Source: Neptunicoccus cionae (GTDB lineage: Bacteria; Pseudomonadota; Alphaproteobacteria; Rhodobacterales; Rhodobacteraceae). Taken from it: a stretch of DNA of 64,000 nt. The notes beneath the pieces are model-generated. The model searched no databases, was not told the DNA's origin, and was given only the letters and a program-made list of their open reading frames with translations. The DNA is taken from the NCBI RefSeq assembly GCF_014643735.1, contig NZ_BMKA01000002.1, positions 620,001 to 684,000 on the forward strand, given 5' to 3'. Positions within the stretch are counted from its first letter, which is position 1; each line of letters starts with the position of its first letter. Shown here in pieces: positions 42,304 to 51,474 of the stretch. The position numbers and the translations under genes were made by a program.

Positions 42304-42328
42304 CGCAACAGGAAAGATGCCTGTTGCG
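42304..42328 (-). terminator. Hairpin after the HlyD gene
   Basis: CGCAACAGG / CCTGTTGCG, a perfect 9-bp stem with a 7-nt loop, about 40 bp past the HlyD stop and before the RidA start (both minus strand). It has no solid T-run, so it is a weak terminator or mRNA 3' stabiliser. It abuts the repeat copy at 42328. Confidence 0.5.
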
Positions 42329-42351
42329 CTTCAATGTTCCAAAAATACTCA
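42328..42351 (-). repeat. Dispersed 24-bp repeat, NIEA type (third copy)
   Basis: TGAGTATTTTTGG then AACATTGAAGC on the minus strand, one base different from the copies at 25853 and 28972. It sits just after the HlyD stop codon and directly against a hairpin. Confidence 0.85.
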
Positions 42352-42365
42352 ACCGCGCTGCCGGT

Positions 42366-43715
42366 TTACTCCCGGAAGGCGCGGTTGAAATAATCGGTAA
42401 AGGGCTTGGTCAGATAGCTGATCGGCGAACGCTCTTCGGTTTTGATGAAAGCTTCTACAGGCATACCGGGCAAAAGCTCTACATCGCCCAGCCTGTCCAT
42501 TTCGCCTTCGTTCGGAACGATTTCGGCCGAATAATAAGACATGCCGGTGGTGTCATCCTGAAACACATCAGCCGAAACTTTGGCTACGGTGCCGAAAATT
42601 TCCGGCGTGGTGCGTTGATCAAAGGTAGAAAACCGCAGGCTGGCGTCCTGCCCCACATGAACCTGATCCACATTGATTGCTGAAATACGGGTCGTGATAA
42701 CCAGCGGGCTGTCTGTCGGCACAACGTAAAGGATCGCATCGGCCGGACGCACCACAGAGCGGATGGCGTGGACGGTCAGACCGTGAATCACACCCGACAT
42801 TGGCGCGCGCACATCCATCCGGCTAAGCGTTTCACGCAAGCTCAGCTTGCGTTCCATCATCTCGATTTCCGAATAGCTGAGATCGCGCAGCGTAGAGATT
42901 GCCTCCTCGCGGCGCTGGTTGCGCAGTTGAAGGATCTGGATGTCCGTCTCGACAATCTGTGCCCCGCCCCGTGCAGCAGAGCTTTCAAGCTCCCCGATGG
43001 ATCCCTTCAGCCGCGCGGCTTCCCGTTCCAGCGACAGCACACGACTCGCCTGCGCCAGCCCTTTTGCCAACAGACCCTGCTGGTCAATCAGTTCTTTGGT
43101 GATCAGCTCCACCTGTTGTTTAGAGGATTCCAGTTGTGCCTCCACACCGCGGATCTGGAGTTTGATCTGCTGCTTGCGTTCATTCAACTGTTCGACCTGC
43201 TTGTCGAGCGACTCTCGCCGAGCCTCGAACAGACGGGATTGCCCTTCGATCAGAGCCGTCACATCCGGCGAGGTTTTCGCCACCTCCAGCAAATCGGGAT
43301 CAAAGGTCAGCGTTTCGGCATCGTCCCGCTCTGCGATCAGTCGCGCGCGACGGGACTGGATTTCGTTCAACTGCCCGTTCACCGTCGACAGTTCGGACCG
43401 GAGCAATGTATCGTCGAAACGGATCAGAACATCGCCCGCTTCAACGCGGTCGCCCTCTTTCACCATGATCTGGCCCACAACGCCCCCTTGGGGGTGCTGC
43501 ACCACCTGACGCAGACTTTCGACCTGTATCATACCACTGGAAATCACCGCGCCAGAGATCGTTGCGAAGCTGCCCCAGACGCCAAGCACACCCACCAGCA
43601 CAGCCACCGCCAGCATCCCAAGGAACAGCGGTTTTCTGGCTGACCAATGCGCCCGCGCAGGTGCAGGGGCCACGCCGCCGGGCATTCCGGCCATCGATAA
43701 TTGTTGCACGCTCAT
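42366..43715 (-). CDS. HlyD-family type I secretion adaptor
   Basis: 449 aa. One N-terminal membrane helix (about 33-52, FLGMLAVAVLVGVLGVWGSF), a lipoyl half (VQHPQGGVVGQIMVKEGDRVEAGDVLIRFDDT), a long coiled-coil (about 95-290, rich in Glu, Gln, Leu), the second lipoyl half (VRAPMSGVIHGLTVHAIRSVVRPADAILYVVPTD), and a C-terminal beta domain. Bridges the inner-membrane ABC exporter and an outer-membrane TolC-type channel. Starts inside the exporter stop (ATGA). PrtE/LapC-like. Confidence 0.92.
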   Translation of the reverse strand: MSVQQLSMAGMPGGVAPAPARAHWSARKPLFLGMLAVAVLVGVLGVWGSFATISGAVISSGMIQVESLRQVVQHPQGGVVGQIMVKEGDRVEAGDVLIRFDDTLLRSELSTVNGQLNEIQSRRARLIAERDDAETLTFDPDLLEVAKTSPDVTALIEGQSRLFEARRESLDKQVEQLNERKQQIKLQIRGVEAQLESSKQQVELITKELIDQQGLLAKGLAQASRVLSLEREAARLKGSIGELESSAARGGAQIVETDIQILQLRNQRREEAISTLRDLSYSEIEMMERKLSLRETLSRMDVRAPMSGVIHGLTVHAIRSVVRPADAILYVVPTDSPLVITTRISAINVDQVHVGQDASLRFSTFDQRTTPEIFGTVAKVSADVFQDDTTGMSYYSAEIVPNEGEMDRLGDVELLPGMPVEAFIKTEERSPISYLTKPFTDYFNRAFRE

Positions 43716-45454
43716 GAAGCCCGTCCTTTTTGCAGCGCATCTGTAATTTGCGCGACATTACGCACCTGTTCTTTTAGGACCTCGTCGCGCGGACCAAAGG
43801 CCTTGCGCATACCGTTCTCCAGAACCAGCAGATTTTCACATTCCGCAATCGCAGCGGGGCGGTGTGCCATAATAATCACCGATTTACCCTCGGCTTTCAT
43901 TGTTCGGATCGCATCGTTCAGCGCGTTAGAGCCGACCGAGTCCAGATTGGAGTTCGGTTCGTCCAGCACAAGGATCAGAGGATCACCATAAAGCGCACGG
44001 GCCAGGCCAAGCCGTTGCCGCTGCCCACCAGATAAACGCCCGCCGAAATTGCCAATCGGCGTATCGTAACCTTCGGGTTGTTCGAGGATCATTTCATGCG
44101 CCCCGGCCTTTTTCGCCGCAGACACCACAGCCGCCGCATCGGGGGTTTCTGACATGCGGGCGATGTTTTCAGCAATCGTCGCATCAAAGAGCGTCACCGT
44201 TTGCGGCAGATAGCCGATATACTGCCCCAGCACATCCGGGTCGTAATTATCCAGCGATGCACCGTCCAGACGGATACGCCCGGAGGCCGGTTTCCAGATG
44301 CCACAGATCACCCGGGCCAAAGAGGATTTGCCCGCCGCGCTTGGCCCGATCACGCCAAGGGCTGTACCCGGCTGCACTTCAAAGCTGACCATCTTAAGGC
44401 TGGCTTGGGATTCACCGGGTGGAACCGCTGTCAGATTTTGCGCGCTCAGGTGCGCTTTGGGCCGTGGCAGCGCAGTGCGCGGGGTTTCGTCCGGCACAAT
44501 TTCCAGCAGTTTGGACAGATTGAACCAGCCGCTGCTGGCCCGCTGCACCAGTGGCCACTGACCGATAGCCATTTCGATTGGCGCCAGCGCGCGGCCCATC
44601 AAGATGGAACCGGCAATCATTGCACCCGGTGTCAGTTCGTTTTGCAGCACCAAATAGGCACCAAGCGCCAGCATCGCAGATTGCAGGAACAGGCGGAACG
44701 CTTTGGTAAAGGACGAAAACGCGCCGGTCACATCGCTGGACTGCATATTCGAGGACAGGGATTTATTGCGCGTTTTGCGCCAGCGCGACATCACCGCACC
44801 GCGCATCCCCAGCCCCTGAACCACTTCGCGGTCGTCACGCACGTTTTCGGCAAAGCTGTCGGCCCGTGTGCTTTGAATTTGGGCGTCGATCACGCCTTTT
44901 TTTGACACCTTCTGGTTGATGATGGTGGTGATAATCAACAGCCCCCCACCCGCAAGGGCAAGATAACCCAGCATCGGGTGGAAAAGGAAAATCGCACAGG
45001 CAAAGATCGGGGTCCAAGGCATGTCGCAAATCGCGAACAACGCCGGAGACGTCATCAGTTTTTGCACCGATTCCAGATCCCGAAGTCCGCTCTGGATTTT
45101 GTCGCCACGCCCCGGTTGGGACGGCACCTTCAACAGGGCCTTGAACACCCGCTCATCCAGATCGGACTGAAATTGCGCACCTGCCCGCGCCAATACGCGG
45201 CCCCGCGCCCAATCAAGCACGCCAAAGAGAATATACAGCAACGCCACCAGCACCGAGAGCGCAACCAGTGTCGCCTCGGAACGGCTGCCGAGCACGCGGT
45301 CATACACCTGCAGCATGAACAATGGGCCAGTCAGCATAAGCAGGTTTACGAAAATACTGAAGAACCCCACGGACAAGAACAATCCACGACTGCGGCTGCG
45401 CACATCGCGCAATTCCGCCAGCCCGACAGGATAGTGCATTTTTTCGCCGGCCAT
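43712..45454 (-). CDS. Type I secretion ABC exporter, PrtD-like
   Basis: 580 aa from the ATG at 45454. The frame is open upstream but that part has no ABC similarity. Six hydrophobic segments (about 20-300) are followed by an ATPase domain with Walker A GPSAAGKSSLARVI, signature LSGGQRQRLGLARAL, and Walker B LILVLDEPNSNLDS. No C39 peptidase or CLD domain precedes the membrane part, which is the PrtD/HasD type that exports RTX-like proteins with an uncleaved C-terminal signal. No RTX substrate or TolC gene is seen in this window. Confidence 0.92.
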   Translation of the reverse strand: MAGEKMHYPVGLAELRDVRSRSRGLFLSVGFFSIFVNLLMLTGPLFMLQVYDRVLGSRSEATLVALSVLVALLYILFGVLDWARGRVLARAGAQFQSDLDERVFKALLKVPSQPGRGDKIQSGLRDLESVQKLMTSPALFAICDMPWTPIFACAIFLFHPMLGYLALAGGGLLIITTIINQKVSKKGVIDAQIQSTRADSFAENVRDDREVVQGLGMRGAVMSRWRKTRNKSLSSNMQSSDVTGAFSSFTKAFRLFLQSAMLALGAYLVLQNELTPGAMIAGSILMGRALAPIEMAIGQWPLVQRASSGWFNLSKLLEIVPDETPRTALPRPKAHLSAQNLTAVPPGESQASLKMVSFEVQPGTALGVIGPSAAGKSSLARVICGIWKPASGRIRLDGASLDNYDPDVLGQYIGYLPQTVTLFDATIAENIARMSETPDAAAVVSAAKKAGAHEMILEQPEGYDTPIGNFGGRLSGGQRQRLGLARALYGDPLILVLDEPNSNLDSVGSNALNDAIRTMKAEGKSVIIMAHRPAAIAECENLLVLENGMRKAFGPRDEVLKEQVRNVAQITDALQKGRAS

Positions 45455-45713
45455 TGTTAAATCCCAATCTTTTTTGCGCCAATCAATTATCCAAATACTT
45501 ATAAACGACTTAGGATTAAAAAAAACATTAAAGCATGTGTCGCTAACCAAATGTTTGATGTAAATATGTTCCAATTGACACACGCATTCTAAAGACTAAG
45601 TGCTCAAAAAGCACAAACACGCCGATTTTACTCACCTTTGGTCGACACTCCGAAGGGATGCCCGTAAAAGACCCACTCGACTGAATGATCCTTAACTTGT
45701 TGATAAATTCGAT

Positions 45714-46448
45714 ATGAAAATTCGTATGCCACTCAGCCTCCTTCCCCTGATCGGCGCTGTTGCCCTGACAGCCTGCACGGCGGGGCCACCGGATCAGGAA
45801 ATCTACGATCCGGACGAGGCCGCAAACCGCAAGGTTCACGCCTTCAACAAAGCGCTTGACCGCAACCTTGTGGCCCCTGTCGCACGGGGCTATGGCAAGG
45901 CTGTTCCGGTGCGCGCGGACAAGGCGATTAATAACCTTGCGAACCATCTCGCGATTCCGGGTGAAATCGTGAACAGCACCCTGCAACTGAACTTTGAAGA
46001 CGTGGTGATCAACACGATCCGTTTCGCCACAAACACGGTTTTCGGTCTTGGCGGCCTGTTCGACTTTGCAACCGCTGCGGGCATGGAAGAAGACGTGGAC
46101 ACGGATTTCGGCAAGACACTTGCGGTCTATGGCATTCCGGAAGGACGCTACCTCGAAGTGCCGGTTTTCGGGCCGCGCACCGAACGGGAGACCTACGGGA
46201 TTGTCGTGGACTATCTGCTTGATCCGCTCGGCAGCTTCCTGCCTGCAAGCGCGCAGAAAGTGACCTACCCGCTCTATGTTGTGGACAAGCTTGGCGACCG
46301 AAACGAGTATGACGATGCAATCAGCGGTGTGCTGTATGAATCCGAAGACAGCTACGCCACGGCGCGTTCCATCTACCTGCAAAACCGCAGATTTGACATC
46401 GGCGGCACCGTAAATCTAGACGATCTGGAGGATCCTTATGCGAATTAA
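45714..46448 (+). CDS. mlaA: MlaA (VacJ) lipoprotein
   Basis: 244 aa. Signal peptide with lipobox LTAC (lipidated Cys at about residue 20), then DPDEAANRKVHAFNKALDRNLVAPVARGY, GEIVNSTLQLNFEDVVINTIRFATNTVFGLGGLFDFAT, and PFFG-type EVPVFGPRTERETYGIVVDYLLDPL, all conserved in MlaA. The outer-membrane part of the Mla system that removes misplaced phospholipids from the outer leaflet. mlaC overlaps its end. Confidence 0.93.
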   Translation: MKIRMPLSLLPLIGAVALTACTAGPPDQEIYDPDEAANRKVHAFNKALDRNLVAPVARGYGKAVPVRADKAINNLANHLAIPGEIVNSTLQLNFEDVVINTIRFATNTVFGLGGLFDFATAAGMEEDVDTDFGKTLAVYGIPEGRYLEVPVFGPRTERETYGIVVDYLLDPLGSFLPASAQKVTYPLYVVDKLGDRNEYDDAISGVLYESEDSYATARSIYLQNRRFDIGGTVNLDDLEDPYAN

Positions 46449-47037
46449 ATCTCTACTCTCCCGTCGCAGCCTTCTCGGCTTGATCGTCGGCCTGTTTCTG
46501 GCCGGCCCCGCTGCGGCCCTGTCTCAGGCGCAAGCTGAAAAACTGATTGGCGCTCTGACCAATGATATTTTCCGCACGATCAACTCGGGCAAGTCCGAAG
46601 GGGCGATGTATCGCGATTTTGAGAAAATTTTCTCGAAATACGCTGATGTTCCAACCATCGCCAGCTCTTCGCTCGGCGTGGCACGACGCAGTGCATCACC
46701 CGCCCAAATGAAAGCCTACACCAGTGCATTTCAGGGCTACGTCTCGCGCAAGTACGGCCAACGTTTCCGCGAGTTTATCGGAGCCAAAATTGAGGTTAAG
46801 GGCGCGCGCAAAACCAAACGCGGTTACCTTGTCAGCAGCGATGTAACCTTCAAGGGTAAGAAACCTTTCGTCGTTGAATGGCAGGTGTCCGACGCCTCCG
46901 GTCGCGACAAAATGTTCGACATTATCATCGAAGGCATTTCCATGCTGCGGCTGGAACGCGAAGAAATCGGTTCCATGCTGGACCGGCGCGGCGGCAATAT
47001 CGACAAACTGATCGCCCATCTGAAAACGGCGTCCTGA
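46438..47037 (+). CDS. mlaC: MlaC phospholipid-binding protein
   Basis: 199 aa. Signal peptide (about 1-27, ending AAA-L), then the MlaC fold: AEKLIGALTNDIFRTINSGKSEGAMYRDFEKIFSKYADVPTIASSSLG, YTSAFQGYVSRKYGQRFREFIGAKIEV, PFVVEWQVSDASGRDKMFDIIIEGISMLRLEREEIGSML. Periplasmic carrier between MlaA and the inner-membrane MlaFEDB complex (not here). The start lies inside the mlaA end, 11-bp overlap, so the genes are coupled. Confidence 0.92.
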   Translation: MRIKSLLSRRSLLGLIVGLFLAGPAAALSQAQAEKLIGALTNDIFRTINSGKSEGAMYRDFEKIFSKYADVPTIASSSLGVARRSASPAQMKAYTSAFQGYVSRKYGQRFREFIGAKIEVKGARKTKRGYLVSSDVTFKGKKPFVVEWQVSDASGRDKMFDIIIEGISMLRLEREEIGSMLDRRGGNIDKLIAHLKTAS

Positions 47038-47064
47038 TCGGGCGCCAATAAGGCCGAAACACAG

Positions 47065-47102
47065 AAAAACGGCACCGGATCCACATCCGGTGCCGTTTTT
47101 TG
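47065..47102. terminator. Bidirectional terminator between mlaC and the PBP gene
   Basis: ACGGCACCGGAT / ATCCGGTGCCGT with a short loop, A-run before and TTTTTT after, which read as T-runs on both strands. It ends mlaC (+) and the class A PBP gene (-). Confidence 0.92.
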
Positions 47103-47172
47103 TGGGGTTGTACCACGCTGCCTGCTTTTGTGGGGGCCGGTTTGCCCCGCTTATCGCTGGCCGCCGGTCCTA

Positions 47173-49398
47173 CTAGTTCCTGCCGCCAAAGATACCCGTT
47201 ATCACTTTCTTAAGCACGTTCTCCGCCTCTTTATCGAGCCGTTTGACGTCCCTTTCAATCTGCTCCGCCAGATCCCGCAGCGTGTCATTTCCTCTGCGCT
47301 GCTTATTCTCTTGGGCCACTTGCGGGGCAACCGGTTGTTTTGCAGGCACATCCATCGGCAGCGGTGCCGGCACCTTGCCATCAAGAACGCGCACCATCGT
47401 TTCGCGCCAGATTTCTGCGGGCAGACCGCCACCAGTCACGCCGGTCAGTTTGGAATTGTCGTCATACCCCATCCACACGCCAATCACGTAATCAGAGTTG
47501 AACCCGATATACCACGCATCCCGCGCCCCTTGGGTCGTGCCGGTTTTCCCTGCGTTTTCCACACCCTCAATCCGCGAACGCCCGCCGGTGCCCCCTTCAA
47601 CCACTTGGTTCATCATATAGATCAACTGACGCGCGGCTTTCGGCGATATCACCTGTTTAGGTTCCTCGTCAGTCTTTACAAACAGAGGCTTGCTGTCGCC
47701 CTGAAGGGTCAGCTCCTCAATTCCGTAGGGCTCCACAGCGACGCCCTGATTGAGAATACCCGCGTAGGCTCCGGTCATTTCCAGCAGGGTTGATTCCGAA
47801 GCACCCAGCGCCATAGCCGGACCATTTGACAGTTCATTTTGAATGCCAAACCCGCGGGCCGTTTCGCGCACCCGCTCCAGCCCGACCGCCACAGCGACTT
47901 TTACCGCGACAGTATTAATCGACTTGGACAGCGCGGTTGTCAGTGAAATCTCTCCAAGGTGGTTTTTGGTGTAGTTCTTTGGCGTGTAAGGCCCCGAACC
48001 AGGCACGTTAATGGTAAACTGTTCATCCACAACACGGGTATCCCAGCGCCAACCGTCCTGTAGCGCGGTGGCATAAACGAAGGGCTTGAAAGAAGATCCA
48101 GTTTGCCGGATCGCCTGTGTTGCACGGTTAAATTCACCTGCATTGCCGGATTTCTTTCCCCCGACAATGGCCCGCACAGCCCCGTTCGGTGACAATACAA
48201 TAATTGCAGCTTGCGCTTTAGAACCTTCACGCACCTTGGTTTCAAACACATTGGTCAGCGCATCTTCTGCCGCCTTTTGCACCTGTTTATCAAAGGTTGT
48301 CCGGATCACCAGATCTTCGGTGCTGTCTTTCAGGATGAACTCCGGTCCGCTTTCCATGATCCAGTCCGCGAAGTAACCACCCGCCCGTGCTTTGGCCACT
48401 TCAGACAGTTGCGCCGGATTGGCGTGGGCCTGTGCTGCTTCCTGATCGGTCAAATATCCCTGATCTTTCATTAGATCGATAATCAGGTCTGCACGATCCT
48501 GCGCCCGCCCGATACTACGGGTTGGCGCGTTGGCTGAAGGTGCTTTTAGCAGCCCTGCCAGCATCGCGGCTTCCGGCACGCTGACTTCTGCCGCGGATTT
48601 GCTGAAATAGCGCTGGCTGGCGGCTTCGAAACCGTGACTGCCCGCCCCGAGATAGGCGCGATTCATGTAGATCGTCATGATCTCGTCTTTGGTGTATTTG
48701 ATCTCCATCGCCAGCGACATGGGGACTTCTTTCAGCTTGCGCTCGATTGAGCCCATCTCTGAGAAGAACACCCGTTTGGCCACCTGCTGCGTAATGGTAG
48801 AGCCGCCGTGCCCCTTCAATGGATGCCGCCCCTCGCGCATATTGGTGCGGATCGCCCCAAGGATACCCCGTGGCGACAGCCCGAAGTGGCGGTAAAAACG
48901 TTTATCCTCGGTCGCGATAACAGCATTGCGCAGCTGTGGCGCAACGGATTTCGCATGCACCAGCCCGCCGAACTGATCCCCGCGCCATGCAAACACCTGC
49001 CCTGTGTCGTCTTCCAGTGTCACAGAGCCCTTTTGCCGGTCGTCCATCAGCGCGGTCGCATCGGGCAGCTTGGCGTAATAAAACATCGTGGTTGTGCCGA
49101 TAATAATCCCAAGCACGACGGCCACGCGGAACGTGATCCACCAGATAATCCGCAGGATACCGCCAACGACCCATTTTACGGCACGAGTCAGGATATTACC
49201 CGTGGGTTTCTTGCGCGGTGCTTTGATTTTGGGTTTGGACCTGCGGAACGAAGGCAAAAGCCCCGTCAGAAATCCGGACTTTGCCCCAGACGCCTTGCTG
49301 GTCGCCTTGCCAGACCTTGCTTTGGCAGGTTTTGCCTTTGCAGGTTTGTAATCCCGTTTGGGCGCCACCAAAGGACGCCTTTTACCATTATCCGCCAT
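47173..49398 (-). CDS. Class A penicillin-binding protein (PBP1A/1B type)
   Basis: 741 aa. A basic Lys/Ala/Pro-rich cytoplasmic N-terminus (about 1-70) precedes a membrane helix (about 75-105) and the glycosyltransferase domain (VIATEDKRFYRHFGLSPRGILGAIRTNMREGRHPLKGHGGSTITQQVAKRVFFSEMGSIERKLKE). The transpeptidase domain carries the SxxK motif TGSSFKPFVYA, SxN in SKSINTVAV, and KTG in GKTGTTQGARDAW. Bifunctional peptidoglycan synthase; the C-terminal tail (about 690-741) is charged. Confidence 0.94.
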   Translation of the reverse strand: MADNGKRRPLVAPKRDYKPAKAKPAKARSGKATSKASGAKSGFLTGLLPSFRRSKPKIKAPRKKPTGNILTRAVKWVVGGILRIIWWITFRVAVVLGIIIGTTTMFYYAKLPDATALMDDRQKGSVTLEDDTGQVFAWRGDQFGGLVHAKSVAPQLRNAVIATEDKRFYRHFGLSPRGILGAIRTNMREGRHPLKGHGGSTITQQVAKRVFFSEMGSIERKLKEVPMSLAMEIKYTKDEIMTIYMNRAYLGAGSHGFEAASQRYFSKSAAEVSVPEAAMLAGLLKAPSANAPTRSIGRAQDRADLIIDLMKDQGYLTDQEAAQAHANPAQLSEVAKARAGGYFADWIMESGPEFILKDSTEDLVIRTTFDKQVQKAAEDALTNVFETKVREGSKAQAAIIVLSPNGAVRAIVGGKKSGNAGEFNRATQAIRQTGSSFKPFVYATALQDGWRWDTRVVDEQFTINVPGSGPYTPKNYTKNHLGEISLTTALSKSINTVAVKVAVAVGLERVRETARGFGIQNELSNGPAMALGASESTLLEMTGAYAGILNQGVAVEPYGIEELTLQGDSKPLFVKTDEEPKQVISPKAARQLIYMMNQVVEGGTGGRSRIEGVENAGKTGTTQGARDAWYIGFNSDYVIGVWMGYDDNSKLTGVTGGGLPAEIWRETMVRVLDGKVPAPLPMDVPAKQPVAPQVAQENKQRRGNDTLRDLAEQIERDVKRLDKEAENVLKKVITGIFGGRN

Positions 49399-49549
49399 AA
49401 CCGCTCGTGCCTGTTTTAGGTCATTCCCTGCAAGATAGTGTGGTTAATGCCATTTGTGGAGAGCCAAGACACTTCAAGGACCAGATTCTTTTTCGCCTAT
49501 ATTTAGGTCAGACATCGTTACGTGATTAAATTTTAAGCATATCTCACTT

Positions 49550-49566
49550 TTTCTGCACCGCAGAAA
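49550..49566. promoter_or_regulatory. Inverted repeat upstream of glnK
   Basis: TTTCTGC-ACC-GCAGAAA, a perfect 7-bp inverted repeat 87 bp before the glnK start codon, in the 254-bp gap that must hold the glnK-amtB promoter. It may be an operator or hairpin. It does not match the NtrC consensus I know (GCACC...GGTGC), and no -24/-12 promoter is evident. Confidence 0.35.
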
Positions 49567-49652
49567 TTGCCTAAACTTGTATCACCCCGACAGAAACGGC
49601 TTGTCTGAGCCAACGGCCGGGCGATCCGGTTGATACAACCTACGAGGGACAG

Positions 49653-49991
49653 ATGAAGCTTATTATAGCGACAATTAAACCTTTCAAACTGGAAGAAGTC
49701 CGCACTGCGCTGACCGAAATCGGCGTGAAAGGTATGATGGTCACGGAAATCAAGGGCTACGGCGTTCAATCCGGCCACACAGAGATTTATCGCGGCGCGG
49801 AATACGCAATTAACTACGTGCCCAAGATGAAACTGGAAATCGTTGTCACAGCCGATATGGCCGAACAAGCCGTCAGTGCGATCGAAGACAGCGCCAAGAC
49901 CGGCAAGATCGGCGACGGCAAGATCTTCGTACTGGACGTAGAACAAGCGGTTCGCGTGCGCACCGGTGAAATTGGCGACGACGCGATTTAA
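49653..49991 (+). CDS. glnK: P-II nitrogen regulatory protein GlnK
   Basis: 112 aa. MKLIIATIKPFKLEEVRTAL and the T-loop with the uridylylation site Tyr51 (HTEIYRGAEYAINYVPK) are intact; the B/C loops (KTGKIGDGKIFVLDVEQAVRVRTGE) are normal. Binds ATP/2-oxoglutarate and blocks AmtB when nitrogen is ample. Immediately followed by amtB, the standard pair. RBS GAGGGAC. Confidence 0.95.
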   Translation: MKLIIATIKPFKLEEVRTALTEIGVKGMMVTEIKGYGVQSGHTEIYRGAEYAINYVPKMKLEIVVTADMAEQAVSAIEDSAKTGKIGDGKIFVLDVEQAVRVRTGEIGDDAI

Positions 49992-50025
49992 TCGCCGCAA
50001 AATGATGATGAACGAGGATAAAGTC

Positions 50026-51351
50026 ATGACCTATTCCCTGAAAACCCCGCTTCTGGCGCTGGCGGCAACCGCCCTGCCGGTGGCCGCGATGGCCCAAGAC
50101 GCCACGCCGACCGCTGTACCCACCGAAGTTAATTTCATCCTGACCACGCTGCTGTTTCTGATCGGCGGCTTTCTGGTGTTCTTTATGGCAGCCGGTTTTG
50201 CCATGCTGGAGGCGGGTCTTGTCCGCTCCAAGAACGTGACCATGCAGCTGACCAAGAACATGGCGTTGTTCGGTCTGGCCTGTATCTTTTACTACCTGAT
50301 CGGCTTTAACCTGATGTACCCGGGCGACGCCTGGATCGTGCCGAACGTCATCGGCGCGCTGAGCCCGACAAGCCTTGAGCCAGTTGGCCTTGCCGCAGCA
50401 GATGCTGATCTGTCTTATGCTTCTGTTGGCTCGGACTTCTTCTTCCAGCTGATGTTCTGTGCTGCAACAGCTTCCATCGTATCCGGCGCGCTCGCCGAAC
50501 GGATCAAACTCTGGCCGTTCCTGATCTTCGTTGTCATCCTGACAGCCGTAATCTATCCGGTTCAGGCTTCGTGGAAATGGGGCGCAGGCTTCCTTGACCA
50601 AGCAGGTTTCCTTGATTTTGCAGGTTCCACAGTTGTTCACTCCGTCGGCGGCTGGGCTGCTCTGACAGGCGCGATCATACTTGGCCCACGGATCGGCAAA
50701 TACCGCGATGGTCGCGTCACACCGATGCTCGGCTCCAACCTGACACTTGCAACTCTGGGGACTTTCATCCTGTGGCTCGGCTGGTTCGGCTTCAACGGTG
50801 GTTCGCAACTGGCAATGGGTACTGTTGGCGATGTTGCTGATGTCTCCCGCATCTTTGTGAACACAAATGCTGCCGCTGCCGGTGGTGTGGTTGTCGCGCT
50901 AATCCTGACACAGGTGCTTTATAAAAAGCCTGACCTGACCATGATCCTGAACGGCGCACTTGCCGGTCTTGTCTCCATCACAGCCGAGCCGCTGACACCT
51001 TCCATCGGTGCAGCAACCCTGATCGGTGCTGTGGGCGGTGTAATCGTTGTCTTCACGGTTCCCCTGCTGGACAAATTCCGCATCGACGATGTGGTTGGCG
51101 CCATCCCTGTACACCTTGTTGCGGGTATCTGGGGCACAATCGCAGTGATCTTCACCAACAGCGACGCATCCCTTGGCGCACAGCTTTACGGGATCATCAC
51201 AGTCGCCATTTTCGTGATCGTCAGCTCCGCTGTGGTCTGGTTCATCCTGAAAGCCATCATGGGGATCCGCGTTCCGCAAGAAGCCGAAGTCACCGGTCTC
51301 GACATGAGCGAGCTGGGCATGGAAGCTTACCCCGAATTTGCGCAAAACTAA
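50026..51351 (+). CDS. amtB: Ammonium transporter AmtB
   Basis: 441 aa from the ATG at 50026, preceded by GAGGATAAA. A cleaved-type signal sequence (about 1-22, ending AMAQ) comes before about 11 membrane helices. Conserved: FFMAAGFAMLEAGLVRSKN, FQLMFCAATASIVSGALAERIKLW, DFAGSTVVHSVGGWAALTGAIILGPRIG (first pore His), and DDVVGAIPVHLVAGIWGTIAV (second pore His). Ammonium uptake, inhibited by GlnK. The GlnK-AmtB pair is probably expressed under nitrogen limitation. Confidence 0.95.
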   Translation: MTYSLKTPLLALAATALPVAAMAQDATPTAVPTEVNFILTTLLFLIGGFLVFFMAAGFAMLEAGLVRSKNVTMQLTKNMALFGLACIFYYLIGFNLMYPGDAWIVPNVIGALSPTSLEPVGLAAADADLSYASVGSDFFFQLMFCAATASIVSGALAERIKLWPFLIFVVILTAVIYPVQASWKWGAGFLDQAGFLDFAGSTVVHSVGGWAALTGAIILGPRIGKYRDGRVTPMLGSNLTLATLGTFILWLGWFGFNGGSQLAMGTVGDVADVSRIFVNTNAAAAGGVVVALILTQVLYKKPDLTMILNGALAGLVSITAEPLTPSIGAATLIGAVGGVIVVFTVPLLDKFRIDDVVGAIPVHLVAGIWGTIAVIFTNSDASLGAQLYGIITVAIFVIVSSAVVWFILKAIMGIRVPQEAEVTGLDMSELGMEAYPEFAQN

Positions 51352-51375
51352 GACCATGCAATTCTACACATTTTG

Positions 51376-51405
51376 AAAGCCGGGCCTTCGGGTCCGGCTT
51401 TTTCT
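51376..51405 (+). terminator. Intrinsic terminator after amtB
   Basis: AGCCGGGCC-TTCG-GGTCCGGCT (one G-U pair, stable UUCG-type loop), then TTTTTCTTT. It ends the glnK-amtB operon. Confidence 0.92.
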
Positions 51406-51474
51406 TTGCGCTTGGGGCTGGTCAGCGCCGCATTTTCCCGCCACCTTGCGGCGAAACCGATGAAAGGATCAGAC

